In this document: positions 44,417 through 54,377 of the stretch, piece by piece
Layout of the letters: each line of letters opens with the position of its first letter
Numbering within the stretch: position 1 is the stretch's first letter
Source of the DNA: Adiantum capillus-veneris
Taxonomy: Eukaryota; Streptophyta; Polypodiopsida; Polypodiales; Pteridaceae
Length of the DNA: 64,000 bases
Assembly: GCA_014529385.2 (NCBI GenBank)
Contig: CM043947.1
Coordinates: 123,330,891-123,394,890, forward strand
Reading direction: 5' to 3'
The notes under the pieces: model-generated
What the model was told of the DNA's origin: nothing
What the model saw: only the letters and a program-made list of their open reading frames with translations
The model's database searches: none
Made by a program: the position numbers and the translations under genes

Positions 44417-44676
44417 TTAGTGTGTGAGAGTGTTCCATTGGTGTTAGGGTTAGTGTAAATTCCTTGCTTGTTTGTGGGTTGCTCTAACGATTCTCCTCTT
44501 TTGCGTCCTAGTTCGCTCTTAAACTAGGTGGTGCCCCTTGTGTAGTTGGGATTTGGCTGTGGGTTTGTTGTTTTGGTTTGTGTTGTGTTGTGCCACAGCC
44601 CCATTGAGCAGCACGGGAGCCTTGAAGGGTGTCTAGAGGTTGCTCTTCTTGTTGCCCGCCCCGGACCGCTTCAAAT

Positions 44677-44692
44677 TGGTGCCCCCACGGAG
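44677..44692 (+). other. H primer-binding site (probable)
   Basis: TGGTGCCCCCACGGAG matches the M_inner site (TGGTGCCCCCACAGAG) except for one base. The shared 16-mer beside ORF A/B leaders in two element types supports a PBS. No common plant tRNA end is recognised. Confidence 0.6.
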
Positions 44693-44752
44693 GACAACAA
44701 CTCGTGTATGTTTTTGTGTAGGATCAACTTTTAGCATAGTCAAGTAGTTTGC

Positions 44753-44965
44753 ATGAATCACGAGAGTTTGTATGATCCTTTCATTCCCATTGCAAGGCAA
44801 AAGATACAAATAATTGTTAGTACTAAGTTGCAATTTCAACGGGTAATTCGTAGGATTTTAGGTCCTCTTAGGTTAGCCGAGATAAACACTTCGGTAAATC
44901 CTTTTATTTTGCCTCTCATTAGGTACGATATTAGCTTGGACGTCTATATTTTTGTGTTATTTTAA
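44753..44965 (+). CDS. Leader ORF B of H, 70 aa
   Basis: 60 nt after the PBS-like site and the first long ORF of the predicted transcript. Same length as the K copy (1121-1333) and aligned with it without gaps: MN, LYDPFIPIARQ, VSTKLQFQR, RLAEINTSVNPFILPLIRYD, SLDVYIFVLF. Changes between the copies are mostly conservative or silent-looking, as expected under protein-level selection. No known domain, signal peptide or zinc motif. Confidence 0.68.
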   Translation: MNHESLYDPFIPIARQKIQIIVSTKLQFQRVIRRILGPLRLAEINTSVNPFILPLIRYDISLDVYIFVLF

Positions 44966-44986
44966 GCATTAGGACATGCATAGGCC

Positions 44987-45205
44987 ATGGATAATGGCCC
45001 AGGTATAGAGGTTTTTCCCTTTCATTTTACTCCACACATTAGAATAAACGTTGCAATTAGTAGAAAGATCCATTTTCAACAACGAATGGTGTTCATGTTT
45101 GGTGCCCAAAGAGTAGGAGAAATTCTTGCATCACCAAACCCTGTCATTCTACCTCTCATCAACTACCACAGTTCTTTTGATGTACATGTGTTCATTTTAT
45201 TTTAA
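44987..45205 (+). CDS. Leader ORF A of H, 72 aa
   Basis: 21 nt after ORF B. Starts MDNGPGIEVFPFHF and ends SFDVHVFILF, the same length and frame layout as M_inner ORF A (9990-10208). Internal blocks: IRINVAISRKIHFQQR, FMFGAQRVGEILASP, VILPLINY. It aligns with ORF B over about 60 residues. ORFs B and A lie head to tail here, in the reverse order to K, so the pair has been rearranged or lost and regained in the family. Confidence 0.68.
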   Translation: MDNGPGIEVFPFHFTPHIRINVAISRKIHFQQRMVFMFGAQRVGEILASPNPVILPLINYHSSFDVHVFILF

Positions 45206-45211
45206 AATGAA

Positions 45212-45791
45212 GTGCAGCCCGGCAAAATAGTGTGTATGTTGTTTTTTCTTTGTCCAAGTTGTTACAAGAAACAAAAAAAGATCATTTGTTCTAACAGGGA
45301 ATGTGTGTGCAGTGAAAGTTCAATCCTTAGAGATCTAGCTCTATTACCAATTGAGTTGCAGGAGCAAGTAGTAAGGCGTCTCCCTCATAACAAGAGGGTG
45401 GTGAAGTTAAGACGAAAGGTCCTACGCGTGGATTCCATTTTCCTCTTGTTGTTGGGCACTAAGGAAGACCGCGCATTCATCCAACTAGTGTGTGCCCTAA
45501 GATTGGTAAATAGAGTGAAATTTGGCATTTGCCGAGTGCATTTCACCATTGAGGAAGACTCTTCAGGAAACTTGCGGCCAGAGGCCAGAGTTCATGCTTC
45601 ATAGACTCACATTTGGTGAATTTTTCCCTCATTTGCGTCTTATTAATAGTCTTCCTTTCTCTTTCAACAAAGGAGATAGGGAGCTATTCAGAGCTTGTCT
45701 TAATAAAGAGAGCATAGAGAAGATTGCAAATTTGTATAAATTCTCATCCTTCTCTACTTTCTATGACACTTTGTTCATAGAGACATTGTAA
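45212..45791 (+). pseudogene. Leader ORF C1 of H, frameshifted, F-box-like motif
   Basis: The first part (to 45604) has homology to C2 from about 45325: LALLPIELQEQVVRRLPHNK, then VLRVDSIFLLLLGTKEDRAF and IQLVCAL. A frameshift at about 45575-45590 moves the reading to the frame ending at 45791 (HRLTFGEFFPHLRL, INSLPFSFNKGDRELF). C1 and C2 are tandem paralogues of about 160 residues. The LP-x-EL...RLP stretch resembles the start of an F-box, but the rest of the F-box is not evident. Start unclear: the first frame opens with GTG. A 3' splice-site-like GTGTGTGCAG lies at about 45303-45312. Confidence 0.5.
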
Positions 45792-45837
45792 ATCTCTTTA
45801 TGCTTTTGAATGATTTAACCATAATCCTAAGGAGTTT

Positions 45838-46052
45838 TTGTCCAGGAATTTTGTAGCACAAGTGGAGTCTTTAAATCTTGCAAACTTGATTGGACTTGAT
45901 GAGGATGTTCTTTATGAAATTGTGAGAAGGTTGCCTCACTCCGACTGTGTGGAACTCGAAGGAAAGGAGCTCCTAGTCAATTGCTACTTTCTCACGGCCT
46001 TCGACGAGCATGAAGATCTAGTTTTTATACAAACCGCTTGTGCGTTGGGAAT
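45838..46052 (+). pseudogene. Leader ORF C2 of H, N-terminal part
   Basis: Contains LANLIGLDEDVLYEIVRRLP, ELLVNCYFLTAFDEHEDLVF and IQTACALG, matching C1. The frame opens after TGA at 45811 without an ATG; a TTTTTGTCCAG at about 45834-45844 could be a 3' splice site, so C2 may be an exon. The Copia compound interrupts it at 46053; the rest is at 63063-63306 in the same codon phase. Function unknown. Confidence 0.5.
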
Positions 46053-46376
46053 TGTAAAGAAAGAGGATGCAAGAGAGCTACACAAGACAAGCACAAAGCA
46101 CACAGAGATGGAAAGCTTCTTCTTCTTCTTTACTGAAAAGAGAGTACAAAAAATGACTAAGTGCTAAAGCTGAAAAGTAGCACATATGTACATGCGGTCA
46201 CTAAGTGTGAACTCGCCAGAAGCGTACTAGGCTGGCACTATAAGTGTAGTCCAGCTATAGAATCACTGGCAGAGATCCTCCGTGTCAGTCACCTAACGCG
46301 CCAGAGCGTAAATGCCGTAAGCGGCCAAGACCCGTAGTGGATGCCAGCTCAAGGTGTAGAGCTCGACATCTCAACA
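46053..46376 (-). repeat. Copia LTR a (324 bp)
   Basis: TGTAAAGAAAGAGG...CATCTCAACA on the + strand. The minus-strand PPT CTCGAGGGGGAG (46377-46388) abuts it, so it is a 3' LTR. Confidence 0.93.
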
Positions 46377-48394
46377 CTCCCCCTCGAGCATTGCATGTCG
46401 CAGAGTCCAAGCATAGTCCCAAAACATCGAAGCTTCTCAGCTCCGAGGGCCTTGGTAAAGATATCCGCTATCTGCTCCTCCGTGCTGACGTAGACCAAGT
46501 CGATGTCGCCCGCCAACACTCGCTCTCGAACGTAGTGGTAATGGACCTCTATGTGTTTGGTCCTAGCATGGAACACTGGGTTCCTAGCCAACTACATGCT
46601 GTTGAGGTTGTCACAATGAATGACAATCTGCTGGTCCACCTGCACTCCCAAGTCCTCAAGTAATGTGCGTAGCCAAGCTACCTCACACGCCGCAACTGCT
46701 GCACCTCTGTACTCGGCCTCTGTGCTCGATAAAGCAACCATAGGCTGCTTTTTGCTGCTCCAAGTAACAGCAGCACTCCCAAAAGAGAACATGAAGCCAC
46801 TCGTAGATCTCCTATCAACAATGCTACCTGCCCAATCTGCATATGTATACCCATCCAATGCTAATGGTGCATTTGCTGCATAGAACAATGCGTAGTCAAG
46901 AGTCCCTTGCACATACCGAAGTGTGCGTCGTACTCCATCCAAATGTGGCTTCCTCGGAAGCTGCATGAACTGACTCTCCAAGCCTACAGTGTAGCTCAAG
47001 TCTGGCCTCGTGATAGTCAAGTAGATTAGACTACCCACCATCTTCCTGTACATATTGACATCCTCAACAACATCACCCTTCTCTGCACTCAGCTTTGCAT
47101 TCACATCCAAGGGAATAGAAATTAGCTTACAATCAGCCATACCATACTTTGACAACATGTCCACAGCATATTGTCTCTGTGACAGCCATACACCCTCTGG
47201 AGTCCTGATCACCTCAATGCCAAGAAAGTAGCGCAACTCGCCCAAATCTTTCATTTCAAACTCCTGTTTGAGAAGACCCTTCACATGGTCAATCTCCATA
47301 GCATTGTCACCCACAATAATAAGGTCATCTACATATATGGTAATGACCACAATCCCCACATCACTCTCACGTACATAGAGTGAATGATCAGCATGAGCTC
47401 TCCTAAAACCAATACTGACAAGATACTTGGCAATCCTGTCATACCATGCTCTAGAGCCCTGCTTCAAACCATACAAAGCTTTGAGAAGTCTGCATACATA
47501 ATCTGGGTAACCTGGATCGACATAACCAGGTGGCTGATCCATATACACTTCCTCTTGCAACTCACCATTCAAGAAGGCATTCTTTACATCCATTTGATGC
47601 ATAATCCATCCTCTAGATGCAGCCATTGCTATGACAGCTCTCACAGTCGTCATCTTTGTCACTGGGGCAAAGGTCTCCTCATAGTCTATGCCATACGTCT
47701 GTGCATAACCCTTTGCGACCAGCCTTGCCTTGTGACGCTCAATGTTACCATCAGCCTTATGCTTGGTTTTATACACCCATTTACATCCAATATCTTTCTT
47801 GCCACTTCGCAATGGCACCAACTCCCATGTGTCGTTTGCTTCCAATGCAGCCATCTCTTCATTCATTGCATCATCCCAATGCACATTTCCAACAGCATCC
47901 TCAAAACATGTGGGCTCCACATCCTGTATCACCTTAGCCATGTAGGCTTGGTGATGCGCTAGATACCCATCATAAGTCAATTTCTGAACTGGATTTTTGA
48001 CTCTATTAGATCTGCGCGATCCTGGGTCACTCCTTTGCCCTCTAGCATCTTGTTGTACTTTCCTTACACCACGTGTCCTGACAGCCGGAATTCCAAATTT
48101 CTCATCAAGACTTTGTTCAAAACCATCTGAATCCATGCCTACACGTAAAAAACCTGATGATGCATCAGCCATAATGGGAGGTTCATCAACCTTTTCCTTT
48201 CCTTTTCGTTATACATTCCCTGTACCTGTTGGTGGAGTAACCTGCGTACGTAGTCTACCATTCCATGGTTTCTCAACAGAGCCACGAGAACAGGACTCTT
48301 GTGGTCCACTCAAAACCTGTGATTGTGGCCTCACATTTTGTACAACCACATCATCTTTTACATCAGCCCCAATAGTGCCATGTGCATTACTGTA
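46349..48394 (-). pseudogene. pol: Copia C-a reverse transcriptase and RNase H
   Basis: RT blocks: GCKWVYKTKHKADGNIERHK, LVAKGYAQTYGIDYEETF, QMDVKNAFLNGELQEEVYM, LYGLKQGSRAWYDRI, catalytic IYVDDLIIVG, then ARDLSYT-type VGSLIYLTITRPDLSY. RNase H: TYADWAGSIVDRRSTSGFMF, ALSSTEAEYRGAAVA, HIEVHYHYVRE. TAG at 48395 (Trp in C-b), TAA near 48210 (Ser) and TAG at 46592 (Gln) are the lesions. The frame passes through the PPT and ends 28 nt inside the LTR. Confidence 0.92.
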
Positions 48395-50119
48395 CTAGCT
48401 GCTCATCTCATCGTAGACTACATCTCTGCTCACTCGTAATTCTCGTGTAGTAGGATTGTAGCACCTGTACCCCTTTTGTTCAAGGGAATATCCCACAAGA
48501 ATACATTTCTCTGCTTTAGGATCCAATTTCCTACGCAACTCATCTGGTACATGCACGTAAGCTATGTAGCCAAACACTTTCAAGTGTGCCAAATCAGGCT
48601 TTGTACCTGTAAACTTTTCCTCAGGTGTTACATCATGCACCGCAGATGTAGGTGTCCTGTTCATAATGTACAAAACTGTATTTACGGCTTCAGCCCAGAA
48701 ATGATGAGGCATGTTCTTCTCATTCATCAATGCACGTGCAACCTCTGCAATGTGCCTGTTTTTCCTTTCTACGACCCCATTCTGTTGTGGAGTATATCTG
48801 CATGTAAACTGCCTACGTATACCATGCATTCGCAGAAAATCTGAAAAATCCTTGGAGAAGTACTCTCCCCCTCCATCTGACCTCAATGTCTTGATTTGCA
48901 TATCTGTCTCCTTCTCAATCATGACTTTGAAGTCTTGAAAGTGACGAAACACTTCACTTTTGTTACGCATGAAGTAGACCCATACTTTCCTTGTATGGTC
49001 ATCAATGAAAGAGACATAATACCTGCAACCATGTATACTTGCAGTATCGGTTGGACCCCAAACATCTGTGTGCACTACCTCAAGTGGCTTTTTACATACA
49101 TTGCGCTCATGTGGAAATGAGCCCTTTGATTGTTTTCCAAATTGGCATGCTGCACACACTTTATGCATACCATCCACCTTGAATTTGGGAAAACCTTTTA
49201 CAATCTGTTTTGATTGCATGCTGCGTAATCTCTGCTCATTGACATGGTCAATGCGTTTGTGCCAAATGTCTACATCAGCCACAACACCTGTGCCCTGTGC
49301 AAATAATGCAGCTTTTACCTCAGGCATGTCTACATTCAGCGTAAACATTCTGCCCACACATTTGCCCTCTGTGATCAACTTACATCCATTCTAAAAATCT
49401 TCTACATAACAGCCATTCGGATTGAAACGAACCTGCAAACCCTGCTCAACCATTTGTCCAACAGAAACAAGATTCTTTGTAATGTTTGGGACATGAAGTA
49501 CATCTGCTAAGTACTTTGATTTGACACTCTTCGTATTTAGAGGTATGTCTCCTACATGAGCAATGGGGTGAGCTGTGTCATCTCCTGTCTGCACATAGCC
49601 TGACACATATGGTTTGCGCATATCTCTAAACCACTCTCCACGAGACGTCATGTGATTAGAGGCACCCGAATCCACATACCAAACATCATCTTGGGTGGAA
49701 TTCTCTGCAGTCATTGTATTCATCACATGCTGCATAACGAACATGCTCTCGTTTTTGCCGTCATCTGCATCTCTGCTAGTAGATGCATAGTTGCCATGTT
49801 CTCTCTTTCCACTTGCTTTTCCCTTTGGACAGTCACGTGACATGTGACCTCTTTCACCACAAGTCCAACATTCTCTGCTATCTCGAGTATGTTGCTGCCT
49901 GCTTGATCCTGCACCATGACCTCTTTGACTCCCCCTGCCTTGAGACTGGTTTCCCCTGCCACCTGTATTGTTTTGATTTGATTGACCTTCCAGAAATTGG
50001 CCCCTGCAACCCCTTGGGCCTCGACCACGACCTCTACCTCTACCTCTATTGGAGTTAGAATAGAAGGCCTGTTCAGAATTATTTTTGCCATGAAAAGAAG
50101 ATGTGTCAAGGTTCTTCAA
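48395..50119 (-). pseudogene. pol: Copia C-a gag end, protease and integrase
   Basis: RGRGRGRGRG-rich nucleocapsid, knuckle CWTCGERGHMSRDC, protease WYVDSGASNHMTSRG, LADVLHVPNITKNLVS, then TAG at 49391 (Gln in C-b). Integrase: WHKRIDHVNEQRLRSM, CAACQFGKQSKGSF, core DVWGPTDTA, YYVSFIDDHTRKVW, TLRSDGGGEY, YTPQQNGVVERKNR. It ends at TAG 48395. The frameshift near 50116 separates it from the gag body. Confidence 0.92.
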
Positions 50120-50703
50120 TTCTCCTCCAGAATAAGCATAGAAATCAAATCTTGGAACACGGGGATGTCGTCTCTTGTATTCATGGAAGACCTGAAATGT
50201 ACATACTCATCTCCTAGACCATCCAAGCATGCACGGACAATGTCATCGTCTTCCACTGAGACTTTAATAGATCCAAGAGCCTCAATGATACTCTTGATTT
50301 TCAAGGCATAATCATTGATTGAGAGGTTGTTCCTCTTAACCTGATTTAGCTCCGACTTTAGTTGAAGCTTCCTGGACTTGGTGTTCACCTCGAACACTCT
50401 GCCTAAGTTTTTCCATGCAATGGCGGGGGTTTCAGCATCCTCTAAATAGCCCATCATGCCATCTGTGATGCTCATAGAAAGCCAATACATCACTTTGCTC
50501 TGGCCTTGTTGCCAGTCCCTCAAAGCTTTCCTTTGTTCTGTTGTAGCATTTGCCTCGGGAATCTCTGGTTCCTTTTCATTGTCTCCTTCTACATAGTCCC
50601 AATAACCTTTTCCTTTTAGGAAATTTGTTATTCTGAACTTCCATGCAGGGTAGTTATTTTTCTCAAGCTTCTCAGTAACAATCTGACTGAAATCGTCAGA
50701 CAT
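50116..50703 (-). pseudogene. gag: Copia C-a gag
   Basis: ATG 50703 (MSDDFSQIVTEKLEKNNYPA), a Copia gag with WKFRITNFLKGKGYWDYVEG, RDWQQGQSKVMYWLSMSI, ARACLDGL-like VRACLDGLGDEYVHFRSSM. It ends where a two-to-three base change near 50116 alters ILEEKNLDT (as in C-b). Confidence 0.9.
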
Positions 50704-50879
50704 CTTGAAGCACTAAGACAAAATAAGTGCAATCTGCAAAAACCTACAAATCTGCTGAACCTGCTATCGTGGTACCTGTAACACTTTCTACACTCAACGA
50801 GTGTCCACAATCAAGCGTACATACAACCACTGTACTTGTACAGTAAATTTGTGTATACTGCACTTTGGAGACCTGTTCA
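50704..50879 (-). other. Copia C-a leader, broken
   Basis: Colinear with 56644-56820 of C-b until about 50879, where similarity ends abruptly. No PBS follows. Confidence 0.8.
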
Positions 50880-51999
50880 GAACATGTCGAGCTAAATTTT
50901 CCCTAGAAGACATTCTTTCCTCTTGCAAACAACATACCCATCAATCATTTCCTTCCTACTTTAGAATTTAATGTACAATGAATTCAATGCCAAGGTTTCC
51001 GTCGGATTTCTCCAACATGTTTGGGGATATGTTCATTCCTAGCTAAATGTGTGAAATGTTAAATTAAACAACTTGAATGAAATTGTGACCTACCTCTTCC
51101 ATTTCTTCGTCGATGGCCCGTGAGATGGCCAGTATTTGTTCCTCCATGGGAGCTTTTCCCTTTCCATTGACATTGCTTGTTCCTACCTCGCGGTCATGGG
51201 CACCACTGAAGCGAGTTCTCTTAACCGGAGCCATTTTACTCACTACTTTAAATAATTAGCTTGGAGAAAAAGCTAAGGTTCGCAAGCGTCATAACAACCC
51301 AATAGATAGATTAACAACACCAATTAATCCCTCATATATGAGAGGTCTAGATTTTTCCATATAGGAATCATTATGGATTACACATAACCCTATGGGCTCT
51401 AAAGATAATTACTCGGCTTACATGATTAAGAATAATAGGATTTCACTAATGGAATTACCAGAGAGATGAATTTAAAACTATTAATCTCTTTCCTAGCAAA
51501 TAGATGGTGCAGATTCACCTTATGCATAGGTGTGAGGAAATTCAACTCTTAGAGACTTAACGACGGATTAATTTTTCCTTATTTACATCTTAATGCATAA
51601 GGGAAATGAATTTAATTTAGCTACAATATTAATGAATGATAGAAAGAGTGATTCTCATCAATCTACACAATTACCAGCTTACCGATTAATTACTATGCTA
51701 CCTAGAGAGAGAAAATTCTAATAATCATGCACTAATCATTAATTAAGAGTGATGAATGGTTGATAATTCAGCTATGGGATGATGATTATATAATAGAATA
51801 TGGTTAAGGAAAAATTAGAGAGTAAGTATGGAGAATTACGACTAGGAAAAAGCATAATAGACGAGGAATTTAGATGGTAATGAAAAGAATTTACAGAAGG
51901 CATTAATTAAACCGTGGTTACCGTGATTAAGGGCTGATAATCTTCTGGATTCTCTGATCTAATCAAGATTCTTGAGACGAGAATTCGACAACACCTCCC
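50880..51999 (-). other. Foreign segment inside the Copia compound, host-gene-like
   Basis: 1.1 kb with no match to the Copia leader of C-b. 51240-51999 is AT-rich, like plant intergenic or promoter sequence. It contains one small ORF (next entry) with a splice-donor-like end, and a TTTGCAAG acceptor-like site near 50930-50940. It lies between the broken C-a leader and LTR b; CTCCC precedes LTR b. Confidence 0.6.
51064..51234 (-). CDS. 56-codon ORF, possible captured first exon
   Basis: ATG at 51234 gives MAPVKRTRFSGAHDREVG, then a Lys/Gly-rich stretch and a helical acidic end (EEQILAISRAIDEEMEE). The codon for the last Glu is followed by GTAGGT (51088-51093), a good plant 5' splice site, so the exon may end at 51094 rather than at the TAA (51064). 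An AT-rich region upstream could be its promoter. Family not recognised. It is alternatively a chance ORF. Confidence 0.35.
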   Translation of the reverse strand: MAPVKRTRFSGAHDREVGTSNVNGKGKAPMEEQILAISRAIDEEMEEVGHNFIQVV

Positions 52000-52321
52000 T
52001 GTAAAGAATGAGGATGCAAGAGAGCTACACAAGACAAGCACAAAGCACACAGAGATGGAAAGCTTCTTCTTCTTCTTCACAGAAAACAGAGTACAAAATG
52101 ACTAAATGCTAAAGCTGAAAAGTAGCACATATGTACATGCGGTCACTAAGTGTGAACTCGCTAGAAGCGTACTAGGCTGGCACTATATGTGTAGTCCAGC
52201 TGTAGAATCACTTGTAGAGATCCTCCGTGTCGGTCACCTAACGCGCTAATGAGTAAATGCCGTAAGCGACCAAGACCCGTAGTGGATGCCAGCTCAAGGT
52301 GTAGAGCTCGACATCTCAACA
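52000..52321 (-). repeat. Copia LTR b (322 bp)
   Basis: TGTAAAGAATGAGG...CATCTCAACA, more diverged from LTRs a and c than they are from each other. The PPT CTCGAGGGGGAG (52322-52333, minus) abuts it, so it serves as the 3' LTR of C-b. No PBS on its left side. Confidence 0.93.
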
Positions 52322-54377
52322 CTCCCCCTCGAGCTCTGCATGTCGCAGAGTCCAAGCATAGTCCGGAAATGTCGAAGCTTCTCAGCTCCGAGGGCCTTGG
52401 TAAAGATATCCGCTATCTGCTCCTCCGTGCTGACGTAGACCAAGTCGATGTCGCCCGCCAACACTCGCTCTCGAACGTAGTGGTAATGGACCTCTATGTG
52501 TTTGGTCCTGGCATGGAACACTGGGTTCCTAGCCAACTGCATGCTGCTGAGGTTGTCACAATGGATGAAAATCTGTTGGTCCACCTGCACTCCCAAGTCC
52601 TCAAGTAATGTGCATAGCCAAGCTATCTCGCACGCCGCAACTGCTGCACCTCTGTACTCGGCCTCTGTGCTCGATAAAGCAACCATAGGCTGCTTTTGCT
52701 GCTCCAAGTAACAGCAGCACTCCCAAAAGAGAACATGAAGCCACTCGTAGATCTCCTATCAACAATGCTACCTGCCCAATCTGCATCTGTATGCCCATAC
52801 AATGCTAATGGTGCATCTGCTGCATAGAACAATGCGTAGTCAAGAGTACCTTGCACATACCTAAGTGTGCGTCGTACTCCATCCAAATGTGGCTTCCTCG
52901 GAAGCTGCATGAACTGACTCTCCAAGCCTACAGTGTAGCTCAAGTCTGGCCTCGTGATAGTCAAGTAGATTAGACTACCCACCATCTTCCTATACATGTT
53001 GACATCCTCAACAACATCACCCTTCTCTGCACTCAGCTTTGCATTCACATCCAAGGGAATACAAATTGGCTTACAATCAGCCATACCATACTTTGACAAC
53101 ATGTCCAAAGCATACTGTCTCTCTGATAGCCATACACCCTCTGGAGTCCTGATCACCTCAATGCCAAGAAAGTAGCGCAACTCGCCCAAATCTTTCATTT
53201 CAAACTCCTGTTTGAGAAGACCCTTCACATGGTCAATCTCCATAGCATTGTCACCAACAATAATAAGGTCATCTACATATATGATAATGACCACAATCCC
53301 CACATCACTCTCACGTACATAGAGTGAATGATCAGCATGAGCTCTCCTAAAACCAATACTGACAAGATACTTGGCAATCCTGTCATACCATGCTCTAGAG
53401 CCCTGCTTCAAACCATACAAAGCTTTGAGAAGTCTGCATACATAATCTGGGTAACCTGGATCGACATAACCAGGTGGCTGATCCATATACACTTCCTCTT
53501 GCAACTCACCATTCAAGAAGGAATTATTTACATCCATTTGATGCATAATCCATCCTCTACATGCAGCCACTGCTATGACAGCTCTCACAGACGTCATCTT
53601 TGCCACTGGAGCAAAGGTCTCCTCATAGTCTATGCCATACGTCTGTGCATAACCCTTTGCGACCAGCCTTGCCTTGTGACGCTCAATGTTACCATCAGCC
53701 TTATGCTTGGTTTTATACACCCATTTACAACCAATAGCTTTCTTGCCACTTGGCAATGGCACCAACTCCCATGTGTCGTTTGCTTCCAATGCAGCCATCT
53801 CTTCATTCATTGCATCATCCCAATGCACATTTCCAACTGCATCCTCAAAACATGTGGGCTCCACATCCTGTATCACCTTAGCCATGTAGGCTTGGTGATG
53901 CGCTAGATACCCATCATAAGTCAATTTCTGAACTGGATTTCTGACTCTATTAGATCTGCGCGGTCCTGGGTCACTCCTTTGCCCTCTAGCATCTTCTTGT
54001 ACTTTCCTTACACCAGGTGTCTTGACAGCGGGAATTCCAAATTCCTCATCAGGACTTTGTTCAGAACCATCTGAATCCATGTCTACATGTAAAAAACCTG
54101 ATGATGCATCAACCATAATGGGAGGTTCATCAACCTTTTCCTTTCCTTTTCGTGATACATTCCCTGTACCTGTTGGTGGAGTAACCTGCATACGTAGTCT
54201 ACCATTCCATGGTTTCTCAACAGAGCCACGAGAAGAGGACTCTTGTGGTCCACTCAAAACCTGTGACTGTGGCCTCACATTTTGTACAACCACATCATCT
54301 TTTACATCAGCCCCAATAGTGCCATGTGCATTACTGTACCAACTGCTCATCTCATCAAAGACTACATCTCTGGTCAC
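52294..54377 (-). pseudogene. pol: Copia C-b reverse transcriptase and RNase H
   Basis: Same blocks as C-a with RT catalytic IYVDDLIIVG and QMDVNNSFLNGELQEEVYM. RNase H motif TDADWAGSIVDRRSTSG is followed by a one-base deletion in the T-run near 52705, shifting SSTEAEYRGAAVA into the next frame (52294-52707). The ORF again overlaps PPT and LTR by 28 nt. Start at 54377 is arbitrary, since TGA near 54391 (Arg in C-a) lies just upstream. Confidence 0.92.

Noticed and set aside
47384-47962. 192-codon plus-strand ORF, repeated at 53328-53906
   Set aside because: Conserved only because it is the antisense of the Copia RT in both copies.
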